This document shows positions 43,438 to 54,986 of a stretch of DNA of 64,000 nt, in pieces. The translations under genes and the position numbers were made by a program. Numbering within the stretch: position 1 is the first letter of the stretch; each line of letters starts with the position of its first letter. Below the pieces are notes generated by a model that saw only the letters and a list, made by a program, of their open reading frames with translations, was not told the origin of the DNA and did no database searches. The DNA is from Anisodus tanguticus (taxonomy: Eukaryota; Streptophyta; Magnoliopsida; Solanales; Solanaceae): positions 42,359,305-42,423,304 of the forward strand of contig CM067549.1 of NCBI GenBank assembly GCA_034509755.1, in the 5' to 3' direction.

Positions 43438-43711
43438 GTCCTCCGGGGCATAGTCCAGTGGCAAAGCCTGGGCGCTATAAGGCGCTCTGGCATGGACAGC
43501 GTGGGTTCGATTCCCCGCAAGCACGAGGGATACCTGTTTGTTGGGGAATTTGACCTTGTCTCATTGTTCAGTTGTACGCTCCCAGAAACTGGCCACCGGA
43601 GCACATCCCGCGATTTACCTGGTGATAGTTGCTGAAGGACCGGTGCTATTACCTTCAGGACGTCTGGGTAATACCAGTGAAGTAGTCGGGCAAGCCCGAA
43701 ACCTGGATCAT

Positions 43712-43747
<36 letters not shown>
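43438..43747 (+). mobile_element. tRNA-derived SINE with poly(A) tail
   Basis: The 5' head has RNA polymerase III promoter boxes: A box TAGTCCAGTGG (43451-43461) and B box GGTTCGATTCC (43504-43514), 43 bp apart. The unrelated body ends in about 35 A residues (43713-43747). A 17-bp target-site duplication agaattcaattttccca flanks it exactly (43421-43437 and 43748-43764), the signature of LINE-driven retroposition. There is no coding function; it needs LINE enzymes in trans. The perfect TSD and unbroken A tail argue for recent insertion. Confidence 0.92.
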
Positions 43748-43750
<3 letters not shown>

Positions 43751-43764
43751 ATTCAATTTTCCCA

Positions 43765-44250
43765 AACAATTGAAAGGCACATAGGTTTTTTTGGAGGAAT
43801 AAACGGGTGAATTGCAAAGATGCTGCTTCATATTACTATATCTGGGCGGCTCATATTTCCAAACCTTACACAATGTAATTTCTTCCTGAGATTTTTACGT
43901 ACGTGTTAGTAATTGCACCTGATTTGCACATGTATTATCTCTTTGATGAATTTTGTCTTTGGTGTTAACTAATTAGTACAAAATTAAACTGCCGTATGAA
44001 AAATTTAAAGTAACAAATTTAACTGAAATTTTGAAGTAGACTATTCACTCAGGGTGTTTGATGAGTCTTCTTCTTTGGAGTAGTTTTTGTCCTTTTTGGG
44101 TTGGAGCAGGAAAAATTCTAGGAGCACTGAGGACTCTGGCGGAAGAAAGTCAGTTTATCTTAGCTTGATGGTTCTGGGGCCACGATTCAAGATTTGGTTC
44201 ATCTGTTGCCTATTAGCGTCTTTCATGCACTAAGGATGCAAGGTATCATC
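43765..44250. other. Non-coding flank left of the Ale copia
   Basis: No gene or element recognised. A moderately GC-rich patch at about 44080-44230 has no supported reading frame. Confidence 0.3.
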
Positions 44251-44418
44251 ATTATTAACGTATATTATTGAATATACTCCATATATTTTATAACATTTAG
44301 TGTTGTACAATTATGATAGATATATGATCCTTATTGTATTAGGATTTCATATTGTACATACTATATATATTTGTATTAATGAGAAACACTTTCTAAGGGA
44401 GATTAATACAATCTTACA
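44251..44418 (+). repeat. 5' LTR of the Ale copia (about 168 bp)
   Basis: It aligns with 59442-59588 and ends CAATCTTACA immediately before the primer site. The canonical TG opening is not preserved (reads attattaacg against tgtattaacg at 59442). Confidence 0.8.
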
Positions 44419-44430
44419 TGGTATTAGAGC
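44419..44430 (+). other. Primer-binding site (initiator Met tRNA)
   Basis: TGGTATTAGAGC, one base different from the usual TGGTATCAGAGC, directly after the LTR. Confidence 0.8.
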
Positions 44431-44456
44431 CAAAACCTAAACGCTAAATTATTTTT

Positions 44457-44660
44457 CATTACCCGAGAAACAATCAAAGTTTTGTCTGTGTTTGCTTTCT
44501 TCCGTGGCCCGTGTAACATTACCCGAGAAAAGCACAAAACTCTGTCCTCTTTTCTTTTGCTTTCTTTCGGCTTTCACTGCCCGAGAAACAACAAAGTTTT
44601 GTCCGTTGTTTATTATCATGAAACAACAAAGTACTTTGCCAGCTTTTTCTGCCTTCAATT
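44457..44660 (+). repeat. Degenerate tandem repeat in the Ale leader
   Basis: Units starting cccgagaaa(c/a) at 44462, 44522 and 44580, with a diverged fourth at about 44618, each followed by caaagttttgtc-like and gctttctttcggc-like words. The period is about 60 bp. Confidence 0.7.
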
Positions 44661-44878
44661 TTTTTTCTCTTCTTTCCAGAAGCCAACACCTAGCTTTCTA
44701 TTTCTTGGTGTCCTTATTTCCAGCATTGCTTTTTGCTGCTTGCTTTGCATCCTTTTCGTGCAGAGCGTTTACATTCCTTTCACGACGCTGCTCAAGTGTC
44801 AGAAAATCCTGCCAATTGTCTGTTTCTTTCTTTTTATTTTTTTTCTCGTTCCAGAAAATCCTTTTCCATATCCACTAT

Positions 44879-46193
44879 AATGACTCCTCCCACATCTCAG
44901 GAAGCCTACCTGTCCGCCACAGGCCAGTCATTAGGCCACATCGATTCGACCTTATTTCCTGGAGTCCAACAGTCCGCTTTAGGCCTCTCCCAATTCAATT
45001 TGGGCCCAACTTTCGTCACATTGACTCTTCGGCAGCCTAATAATGCATGGTATATGGATACAGGCGTTGCGTCTCACCTCACCAACAATTCTGATAATCT
45101 TCCTCAACTGAGAAGTATAAATACTCCACAATCTATTATGGTTGGAAGCGGTCATCGCATTCCAATTCAAGGGTTTGGCTACACACTAACCCCACCACCG
45201 CATCCCCATTTCCCCCTAAATAACGTCTTATATGCTTCTAACATTATCAAAAACCTAATCTCCGTTAGAAAATTTACCACTAATAATTCTGTATCAATTA
45301 ACTTTGACCCGTTTAGATTTTCCGTAATGGACCTCCGTACCGGGAAAGTCCTTACGAGTTGCAATAGTGAGGGTGGTCTCTATCCTTTCCTATCCACGCC
45401 TGCTGCTAGTGTCAACCCTCCGACATCTCTAACTGCACATGTCACACCTCTCACCGCTTTAGCAACAATTTCTCCGTCCACCTGGCACAATAGACTTGGA
45501 CACCCACGAGCCCATATTTTTAATTTTCTTAGAAATAATAATTTAATTCGTTGTCATAATGGAAAATTTGCCCAACAATGTCTTTCTTGTCACTTATGCA
45601 AACATGTTCGCCTTCCGTTTCAGTCTTCTTCAAGTGTTACGTATTCTCCCTTTGACATTATTCATGCAGATTTATAGACATCTCTCATTACTAGCTCACT
45701 GGGTCATAAATTTTATCTCGTCTTATTAGATGACTTTTCTCACTTTGTCTGGGTCTATCCGCTTAAATTCAAGTCTGAAGTGTTTTCCAAGTTTCTTGCA
45801 TTACGTGTCTATATCAAAACAAAATTTGGAAAAGATATAAAATCGCTTCAATGTGGTAATGGTCGTGAGTTCAATAATTCCGCGTTTCAAAAAATTTTCT
45901 CTACTAATGGCATGGTTTTCCAGTTCTCGTGTCCCCACACCTCCTCCCAAAATGGCAAGGCCGAACGAATCATTCGCACTATCAATAACATGGTTCGTAC
46001 GATCCTATTAAATGCCTCCTTCCCCCCTCCCTTTTGGGTTTATGCTGTGAAAATGACCGAATATATTCTAAATATTTTTCCCACTCAGACTCTCCAAAAT
46101 AGAACACCCACCGAAATTCTATTTCGTAGGATCCCAACTTATGAGCACTTACGAATTTTCGGCTGCCTGTGCTACCCGAATCTTGCCTCCACG
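44879..46193 (+). pseudogene. Protease and integrase (first part) of the Ale copia
   Basis: A single frame is open from the leader to the gypsy insertion, apart from one TAG (45675-45677) at a Trp position in HADL*TSLITSSLGHKF. The protease active site is NAWYMDTGVASHLT (Asp-Thr-Gly kept), followed by GSGHRIPIQGFGYTL. The integrase zinc module is TWHNRLGHPRAHIF with CLSCHLCKH. The core runs through LLDDFSHFVWVYPL, LQCGNGREFNN, HTSSQNGKAERIIRTINN and HLRIFGCLCYPN. In the core the usual Asp in the SDN/GxE block reads QCGNGREF, so the second catalytic Asp appears lost. Reading continues at 57032 after the insertion. Confidence 0.85.
46189..46193. repeat. Left TSD (ccacg) of the Tekay chromovirus
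   Basis: Identical to 57027-57031. Five bp is standard for LTR elements. Confidence 0.93.
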
Positions 46194-48976
46194 TGTCACG
46201 ACCCAACCCGACGGGCCGCGACTAACCGCCCTAATGACGTCATTACACTAACCTGTCACACATAATCCAACTAACACTTAATGAGTCTGAAATCCGGCAG
46301 CATAACGCTGCAATAACAACATATGCCAGGGTAGGCAAGCCGACAAGGCTGCCTATACCTCCGAATGTACCTGCCTCCTAAGGAGTCACAACTAGCCAAC
46401 ACAATACAACAGGAAAGCCGACAAGGCTGCCAACAGATAATATAACATATACACGGGAACACCCCAACATAGAGTACAATAATATGGCTGACCGAAACAG
46501 ATTTCTGACCCTTACACCAATGCAACCCACAACTGTCTAGAGACCTCTACAAGAAGGATAACGACATATGATGGGACAGGGCCCCATCGTGCCCCTAAAT
46601 ATACAAAAGTCAAGATAATAGGGTTCTGTACCCAAAATGACAAAGCTCTGAATCAAAGGAGCTTCCCAACCTGCTGAGTAGGAACCTAGGCCTGAGGTTC
46701 ACCAAACGGAAAACCTGTACCTGCGGACATGAAACGCAGCCCCCCGAGGAAAGGGGGTCAGTACGAAATAATGTACTGAGTATGTAAAACATGAAGCTGT
46801 AAAAGAGATCATAAGTAGCCAACAGAAAATAGGAGATCATTATAAAAAATCAGGATCCAAATCGAACTGTGCCATAAACAATAAAAGTCAGTTGCCTTAT
46901 AAAAATGAGAGTCAAGTCAAGAAAACATGAGTGCCTGTCCATATACATATATATATATATATATATATATCTGTAACGTAACCCGGCCCACTAGTGCGGG
47001 ACTCGGTGAAGTCATATCGTAACCCGGCCCATGCTGAAACTCGGTAAAGTCATATCTCATCTATGGATCCATCCTACGTAACCCGACCCTCTAGTGAGGG
47101 TCTCGGTGAAGTAATGCAAGGCTGTGCACGAACATAATCCGGCCCGGGACTCGGTGAGGTGACGTAGTAACACTTAGCACGAGTAGATATCATGAGTAAC
47201 CATATGCAAGTAAAAATTATCATTTGACTCTCAATAAAATCATTATAATAATGTCATAATAAGCTCTTTGCGGAAAAATCATAGGCATTTCTCATAACAA
47301 TCCTCTTTAAGAATTAAACAGTATAAGAATCAAGTACGTCCGCCATACTTTCATTAAATCATGCCAAAAGAAAGAAGTAAGGGTTTCACATACCTTTTAG
47401 ACGAACTAATCCACTCAATATTAGAATATGCCTCGTTATAGAATTTCAACCTATAATAATGATAATACGTTCATCATTTCTATGATTACTAGCATACTTT
47501 ATATCGAATAACGACTTCTTATTCTATAAAAATTCGGGCAGCACTTCCCCTATTTATACATGTTTTCACAACTTCCAAACGATGCTAATAACATCAATAA
47601 CCAAGCACCAATGAAGGGCACAACCAAAACAACAATAAAGGGAATTTACACACCCACTTCTCATGTAAATTTAGCCTCTTAATCCACCTTAAAAACAGCC
47701 CACAAAACAGTCCATGTTCCAACAACAACGAGGGTAGAATGTGAAGCCTTTCTACACCTTTCTACACTCTTATTCCTTTAGGACTTACATTAGAAATTAC
47801 CATACTTAAACATGCATAATGGTAACTAAATTTTCAGCATTATAACACCACAAAACAGTCCTTAAAATAGTCCATATACATCACAACATGTCCAACAATT
47901 TCATGCAAGTTCTTGGCCACAACATGTCATAATTCCATAACTCTTATCTTAACTCCTAAAATCCAATTTCGTATTTCAATACTTCCATATAACTAATTCC
48001 AACTAAATATCAATGTTTCCTTTCAATTTCATCATGCATTTAGTGACAATAATAACAACAATAACCAACGAATCCAATAACACCAAAATCTGTCCCAAAT
48101 TGGCAACTAGCCCAAAATTGTTACATGCAACGCTTAAATTCTAATTTCTCCTTAACACAAATTCATTACTTTAATTCTAACAACATGCATTCCAATTATA
48201 TCATAGAAAGAAGAATTTTATACCTCAAATTCGTCCCAAAACAGTCCGCAATTTTCTGCCCACTGTTTGTTCGAAAATCCCCACTGTTTTCGTATTTCTT
48301 TCCCTTTTTTGTTCACTTCTTCAACTCCAATTGACATGCAAGTGTTCAACAATGTTAAGCCATCATCCCTACACGTTTTTCTTCCAAAATTTCATCCCAA
48401 AAATTCGAAATTTCTGGGCTACAGTTTCGGCCAGCAGTGGTTGTTTTTGCCACTGTTTTGGTGTTGTTTTGCTTCTAATTTTTGGTAAAAAATGTAGTCT
48501 AGGAAGGGAAGATAAAAATCTTAAATTGGGTATGGGGTTGGGGGTGATTTTCGGCTGAGCTTTGGAGGAGAGAATGAGAGTTTTTTGGTTAAGTTTAGAA
48601 AGAAGATGAAGAGGTGAATGTAGGTATATAAAAAAAAATTGATTTTTCCTTTTTACACTTTGGCCCCCAAGTTCTTCAATTAATAAATCTTAAACCCACC
48701 TCTTTTGATTCCCGAGAGTTTCATAAGCCTCGTATCCTCAATGTCATAATTTTATAATACAATACTATTCCATAACTCCATTGGAATATATTCAACTACT
48801 AGGATTAATTCTCGTTGTCACATGTATAGCACTAAAGAAAAACTATTCCGGGATAACATCCGTTTATACACTAATTTCCGGTATTAACATATGTAAGTGC
48901 TCCTTATATTCAATATCCGAATCTTACTTCCTTAATGACGTTCTTAATTATCGTCTTAATCTTACGAGGTGTAACA
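46194..48976 (-). repeat. 3' LTR of the Tekay chromovirus (2783 bp)
   Basis: In plus-strand reading it opens TGTCACGACCC and closes GAGGTGTAACA. It contains a (TA)n run at about 46945-46970 and four 'taacc(c)ggccc...actcggtgaagt' units at 46974-47165. Confidence 0.95.
46974..47165. repeat. Tandem units in the 3' LTR
   Basis: Four degenerate units of about 40-60 bp built on cgtaacccggccc and actcggtgaagtcatat. The 5' LTR has five (54985-55210), one more than here. Confidence 0.85.
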
Positions 48977-48995
48977 TTCTTCCCCCCTCAGAAAC
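48977..48995 (-). other. Polypurine tract of the Tekay chromovirus
   Basis: On the minus strand TCTGAGGGGGGAAGAA abuts the TGTTAC opening of the 3' LTR. Confidence 0.85.
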
Positions 48996-49149
48996 ATTCA
49001 TTCTCGAATGTTCATAATAAGTCTTATGCTAGAAAAATTTCGGCAGAGTCTCCTTTATAACTATGCCTATCCGCCTATATTCAGCAAACCAACAGATGCC
49101 ACACAGGGCCACAATATATCACACATATGCAATTCACCAATTACAATAA

Positions 49150-50351
49150 TCAAATGGGGAGTTGAATTGAATTACCTGGAGGCACAGGGAACAAATGAGG
49201 ATACTTCTTCTTCATCTCATCCTCTGCCTCCCAAGTCATTTCCTCCCTATTGTGGTTCCTCCACAATACCTTGACGGAAGCCACATCCTTCATCCGTAAT
49301 CTCCTGACCTGGCGATCAAGTATGGCTACGGGGCTTTCCTCGTAGGACAGCTCCTCTGTCACCTGGACGTCATCTACTGGGAAGACTCTGGAAGGATCAC
49401 CAATACACTTACGTAGCATAGATACATGGAAGACTGGATGTACTGCTTCCAAATCAGGCGATAGATCTAACTCATAGGCAACCTTGCCTATCCTACAAAT
49501 GATCTGGTAAGGCCCGATGTACCTTGGTCTAAGCTTCCCTTTCTTGCCAAACCTCATCACACCCTTCATGGGTGACACATTTAGGAACACCCAATCATCC
49601 ACCTGAAACTCTAAGTGTCGACGTCGATTATCAGTATATGACTTCTGTCGACTCTGTGCTGCTAATAACCTCTCCTGAATGAGTTTCACCTTATCAACAG
49701 CTTGCTGAACCATGTCTGGGTCGATCGACTTAGTCTCACCTACATCAAACCAACCAATAGGTGACCTGCACTTCTTCCTATATAAATCTTCATACGGTGC
49801 CATCTGGATGCTAGAATGGTAGCTGTTGTTATAAGCAAACTCAATGAGTGGTCAATGGTCATCCCAACTACCTCTGAAGTCAATAATACAGGCCCTCAGC
49901 ATATCCTCTAATGTCTGGATAGTACGCTCTGCATGCCAGCCGTCTGAGGGTGAAATGTTGTGCTGAGACTCACTTGTGTCCCCAATCCCTTCTAGAATGA
50001 TCTCCATAAGTTAGCTGTAAACTGAGCTCCTCGGTCTGATATAATAGATGCGGGAACCCCGTGTAGTCTCACTATCTCCCTGATGTACAGCCTAGCATAG
50101 TCCTCAGCTGAGTAAGTAGTCCTCACTAGAAGAAAATGGGCTGATTTCGTCAGTCTATCCACGATAACCCATATGAAATCACACTTCCGCTGAGTGCGAG
50201 GTAAGCCTGTAATGAAGTCCATATTGATCACTTCCCACTTCCAAGTCGGGATCTCAATCTCCTGTAATAATCCACCAGGTTTCTGATGTTCAACCTTAAC
50301 CTGCTGACAATTCGGGCACTGGGCAACAAATTCTACTATGTTTCTTTTCAT
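49150..50351 (-). pseudogene. Integrase with C-terminal chromodomain (Tekay gypsy)
   Basis: The HHCC zinc module starts just upstream (HNARYSIHPG, about 50430) and ends CPNCQQVK. The core has INMDFITGLPRTQRKCD (first Asp) and IISDRGAQFTANLW (second Asp), then a TAG at 49992-49994 replacing Gln in SF*KGLGT; the Glu block lies in the disrupted 49990-49810 stretch. The last frame (49803-49150) has MAPYEDLYRKKCRSPIGW, FQVDDWVFLNVSPMKGVMRF, RYIGPYQI, VHPVFHVSMLRK, and a chromodomain-like end VKVLWRNHNREEMTWEAEDE, then KKYPHLF. Chromodomains steer integration to heterochromatin in this lineage. Confidence 0.88.
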
Positions 50352-51153
50352 GCCATCCCACTAATACAAGCATCTAAGGTCATGGTACATCTTCGTCGAC
50401 CCTGGATGAATGGAATAACGAGCATTGTGTGCCTCTCTCATAACCTGCTGTCGTAGCCCTGCAACATCAGGTACACATAAACTACCCTCATACCTCATCA
50501 CATCATCAGGTGTAACCTCAAATAAAGTCTTTCCCTTTCAGAGAGCTGCATCTCTATACCGGGCCATAACAGGATCCTCATACTGATGTTTCTTTACCTC
50601 TTCCACAATAGAGGACTCAGCAACCTCCCGAATAAGAACCCCGCTATCTCCCGAATCCGCCAACCGGACTCCAAGACTCGCTAGCCTATGTATCTCACGA
50701 ACCATCTTCCTTCTGTCTGGCTGCACATCCGTCAAGCTACATGGATCTACGGCTAAGAGCATCTGCCACAACATTGGCTTTTCCCGGGTGGTACAAGATA
50801 TCAACATCATAGTCCTTTAGCAACTCTAACCACCGCCTCTGCCCTAGGTTCAACTCCTTCTGCTTAAAGATATATTGGAGACTCTTGTGATCCGTATAAA
50901 TATCAATATGAATCCCATACAAATAATGTCTCCAAATCTTCAAGGCATGAATCACCGCTGCTAGCTCCAAATCATGAGTGGGATAATTCTTTTCATGCTT
51001 TCTTAGCTGTCGGGAGGCATAAGCTATAACTTTGCCATGTTGCATCAACACACAACCTAGCCCAATGCCTGAAGCATCACAATAAATGACATAACCATCC
51101 GATCCCTCGGGAAGAGTCAGAACTGGAGCCGTAGTCAACTTATCCTTCAACAA
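50352..51153 (-). pseudogene. RNase H and integrase N-terminal linker (Tekay gypsy)
   Basis: VIYCDASGIGLGCVLMQHGK, KNYPTHDLELAAVIHALKI, TDHKSLQYIFKQKELNLGQR and GKANVVADALSRRSM are the canonical gypsy RNase H blocks, with D, E, D and D present. A two-base loss after RRSM (about 50737) shifts the frame to 50810-50538 (DVQPDRRKMVREIHRLASLG). A TGA follows at 50538, and a TAG at about 50361 replaces a Trp (CLY*WDGMKRN). Confidence 0.88.
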
Positions 51154-52784
51154 TGGGAAACTGTGCTCACAAGCATCCGTCCACTAAAACTTAGCTGCCT
51201 TCTGGGTTAGCCTAGTCAAAGGTGCTGAGATCGAGGCAAATTTCTCCACAAACCTTCTGTAATACCCTGCTAGCCCCAGAAAATTGCGCACCTCAGTAGG
51301 TGTCGTAGGTCTGGGCCAAGTCTTCACCGCCTCAATCTTCTGTGTATCCACCCGAATACCATCAGCCCCGATAATATGCCCCAAGAATGCCACCGAAGTC
51401 AACCGAACTCACACTTGGAAAACTTGGCATACAACTAGCTGGTGCTCTGGAGGACCCTAAGTACCGTCCTCAAATGGTCTGCATGCTCCTGCTCTGAACA
51501 GGAATAAACCAGGATATCATCAATGAATACAATGACGAACATGTCTAAGAACGGCCTGAATACCCGATTAATCAAATCCATAAACACTGCTGGAGCATTG
51601 GTCAGTCCAAAAGACATCACCCTAAACTCATAATGTCCATATCGGGTTCTGAATGTTGTCTTTTGAATATCTGCATCCCTTACCCGCACCTGATGATAAA
51701 CTGACCGCAAGTCTATCTTTGAGAAGCACTTAGCACCCTGCAATTGGTCAAATAAACCATCAATCCTGGGAAGGGGGTACTTGTTCTTGATGGTTACCTT
51801 GTTCAGCTGCCTATAATCCATACACATCTGCAGCGATCCATCTTTCTTCCTCACAAATAACACTGGTGCTCCCCATGGAGAGGTACTTGGCCTAATAAAG
51901 CCTTCCTCCAACAAGTATCCCAGCTGCTCCTTCAACTCCTTCAGCTCTACAGGTGCCATTCTATAAGGAGGAATGGATACAGGTTGGGTACCTAGCAATA
52001 TATCTACACTGAAATCTATCTCCCGCTCTGGAGGGAGACCTGGAAGATCATCTGGGAATACATTCCGAAACTCACTAACTAACGGGACTGACTGAAGAGC
52101 CGGTACCTCCGCTTCTGTATCATTCACCCGAACCAAATGATAGATACAACCTTTTCTGACCATTTTCCTTGCCTTGAGGTATGAAATAAACTTACCCCTC
52201 GGTGATGCTGCATTCCCTTTCCATTCTATAACTGGCTTGTCTGGAAACTGAAATCGAACCAACTTCTCCCTACAATCAACGTTGGCAAAACAAGAATCCA
52301 ACCAATCCATACCCATAATGACATCAAAGTCGGTCATATCCTGCTCTATCAAATCTGCTAAGGTATGACGGCTATATATCACCACCGAATAATTTTTATA
52401 CACACGCTCAGCTATAACCGAATCTCCTACCGGTGTAGCTACCTCAAATGGTTCTATCGGATCAGGTTCTATCCCTATTCTATTAGCAACAAGAGGGGAT
52501 ATATAGGACAAGGTGGAACTTGGATCTATCAAAGCATATACATCACAGAAAAAGACCGATAGTATACCTGTAACAACATCTGGTGACGCCTCCTGATCAA
52601 ATCTACTGGCCAAAGCATATATGCGGTTTGAAGGACTGCCGGAACTAGAAACTCTGCCACGACCTCTACCACGGCCTGCTGGCGTCTGAATACCCCGCCC
52701 GGTGGGGCGCATCGCCATAGATGACGACGAACCAGCACCCGACCCTGTAGGCCGAGCCATCCCACCTGAACCACCCATGTTGGG
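51154..52784 (-). pseudogene. Aspartic protease and reverse transcriptase (Tekay gypsy)
   Basis: The 501-codon frame (52940-51435) continues from the zinc knuckle. The protease region reads YALIDPSSTLSYISP (Asp at about residue 139); the family usually has D-P/T-G, so the flap-side Gly appears changed to Ser. RT has KEQLGYLLEEGFIRPSTSPW, CMDYRQLNKVTIKNKYPLPR, FRVMSFGLTNAPAVFMDLIN and VIVFIDDILVYS (catalytic FIDD kept). A TAG at 51435 replaces Gln before LYAKFSKCEF, a one-base loss follows at about 51405, and the thumb/connection is in the frame 51402-51184 (FLGHIIGADGI, RNFLGLAGYYRRFVEKFA), ended by another TAG at a Gln position. Confidence 0.9.
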
Positions 52785-53987
52785 ACACTCTCTCATCATA
52801 TGGCCCTGACGGCCGCAAGAGAAGCAAACACCTGTGGTCGAACGACATTCCCCCATATGAAGCTTACCATACTGAGAGCACCGAGGATAAGATGGCCTCA
52901 ACTGACTAAAGCCCCTGTTCCTCTGAGAACTCGAAGCCATGGAGCTCTGTCCGGCTCCTAAATACCCAAGACGGTCGAACCTCCTGCCCGTAGACTGCAG
53001 AGGAGCACTCTGTGCTGGCTGAGATAAATATCTGACTTGCTGCTGGAACTGTCTGCCTCGAGACTCACCGGAATAAGCTGCCGACCTAGCCCTCTTATGC
53101 TAGTCCCTGTCATGACCTCTGTCTGGCTGTCGCCCTCTATGTCGGTCCTCAACCCCTTGTGTGTATGCCTGGATACGAGCAATATCCATACCCGGCTGAA
53201 GAGCCACCGCCATACAACCATCGATCAGATAATGGTCCAGCCCCATCACAAAGCGATGCACCCTGTCTGCCATATCTGCTACAATAGCGGGTGCGTATCT
53301 GGCCAATGAATCAAACTCCAGGCTATACTCACGAATGGTCCTGCCACTCTGCCTCAACTGTAAGAATCTATCCACTCTAGCTCTCCTCATCTCTGGAGGC
53401 AAAAAGTGACCAAGGAAGGCCTCTGTAAACTCCTCCCATGTAGCTGGAGGAACATCCTCTCCCCTGAACAACTCCCAAGACTCATACCAGTTTGTAGCTA
53501 TATCCCGCATCCTATACGAAGCCAACTCCACAGACTCAGTCTCTGAATCCCTGATTACCCTCAAGGTACGCTGCATCTGTCGGATAAACTCTTGCGGGTC
53601 ATCCTCGGGCAGAGACCCAAAAAACTCTGGAGGGTTACAACTTAAGAAATCACGAACCCTCAAACTGTCAGACCTAGGGTCGACTCCTGGTCCCTATCTG
53701 CGGTTCTGCCCTGCCACCAATCTAGTCAGCAGCTGAACTGCATCTCTCATGGCCCTATCCTCTGCCCCTGACTGAAGAACTGGAGAATCAGGTGCTGGGG
53801 CCTCGGATACTGGTGATGTTGCCCCCTGAACTGGAGCCTCTGGTGGTGGCGACGAACTAGAGCTCGTCGACTAGGGCATAGTCTCCGGCATAGACCGAGT
53901 ACGGGACATGGTAACTCTCTGAATCCGATGAGTATCTCCCGCTGTAGGCTTGCCCTTCTGGGCTGCTATCGCCTTCTTCGGAGGCAT
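52785..53987 (-). pseudogene. gag of the Tekay chromovirus
   Basis: ATG at 53987 (MPPKKAIAAQKGKP); TAG stops at 53871-53873, 53695-53697 and 53100-53102 interrupt an otherwise open gag frame. The capsid block is FLSCNPPEFFGSLPEDDPQE, YRMRDIATNWYESW and FLGHFLPPEMRRARVDRFLQ. The zinc knuckle CFSCGRQGHMMREC lies at 52826-52785, preceded by a damaged second knuckle (CSQYGKLHMGEC, one Cys read as Tyr). Product: capsid/nucleocapsid protein for particle assembly and RNA binding. Confidence 0.9.
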
Positions 53988-54176
53988 AGCTGTAAACATA
54001 GTAAGTCGTCAAAAAGGGATTATCCTAAGAACATAGCTCTATTGCACGATCTAAGAGATGAAAGAATAAAAACCAATCCTAAATGCCCTGCAGTCTCCTG
54101 CGTATAACTATGGTGCACAACATACCCATACGCAAAACTCTACTAGATACGGTCTGTAGACATTCCGAGGACTAAC

Positions 54177-54193
54177 TGGTATGATACCACTTT
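54177..54193 (-). other. Primer-binding site region of the Tekay chromovirus
   Basis: On the minus strand the LTR end is followed by AAAG and TGGTATCATACC. The first eight bases match the initiator-Met tRNA site TGGTATCAGAGC. Confidence 0.7.
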
Positions 54194-54941
54194 TGTCACG
54201 ACCCGACCCGACGGGCCGCGACTAACCGCCCTAATGACGTCATTACATTAACCTATCACATATAATCCAACTAACACTTAATGAGTCTGAAATCCGGCAG
54301 CATAACGCTGCAATAACAACATATGCCAGGGTAGGCAAGCCGACAAGGCTGCCTTTACCCCCCGAATGTACCTGCCTCCTGAGGAGTCACAACTAGCCAA
54401 CACAATACAACAGGCAAGCCGACAAGGCTGCCAACAGATAATATAACATATACATGGGAACACCCCAACATAGAGTACAATAATATGGCTGACCGAAACA
54501 TATTTTACCCTTACACCAGTGCAACCCACAACTGTCTACAGTCCTCTACAAGAAGGATAACGACATATGACGGGAAAGGGCCCCGTCGTGCCCCTAAATA
54601 TACAAAAGTCAAGATAATAGGGTTCTGTACCCAAAATGACAAAGCTCTGAATCAAAGGAGCTTCCCAACCTGCTGAGTAGGAACCTAGGCCTGAGGTTCA
54701 CCAAACTGAAAACCTGTACCTGCGGGCATGAAACGCAGCCCCCCGAGGAAAGGGGGGTCGCACGAAATAATGTACCGAGTATGTAAAACATGAAGTTGTA
54801 AAAGAGATCATAAGTAGCCAACGTAAAAATAGGAAATCAGTATAAAAAAATCAGGATCCAAATCGAACTGTGCCATAAACAATAAAAGTCAGTTGCCTTA
54901 TAAAAATGAGAGTCAAGTCAAGAAAACATGAGTGCCTGTCC

Positions 54942-54986
<45 letters not shown>

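Noticed and set aside
43440..43520. Possible tRNA gene with A and B boxes
   Set aside because: The boxes are spaced like a tRNA, but the body continues into an unrelated sequence with an A tail and TSD, so it is a SINE head.
43368..43817. Open frames on both strands spanning 43.4-43.8 kb
   Set aside because: They translate the SINE and its A tail (poly-Phe or poly-Lys) and have no protein similarity.
44482..45040. Phe/Ser-rich open frame resembling a secreted or membrane protein
   Set aside because: It translates the pyrimidine-rich leader repeats of the Ale copia; the real protease frame is the neighbouring one.
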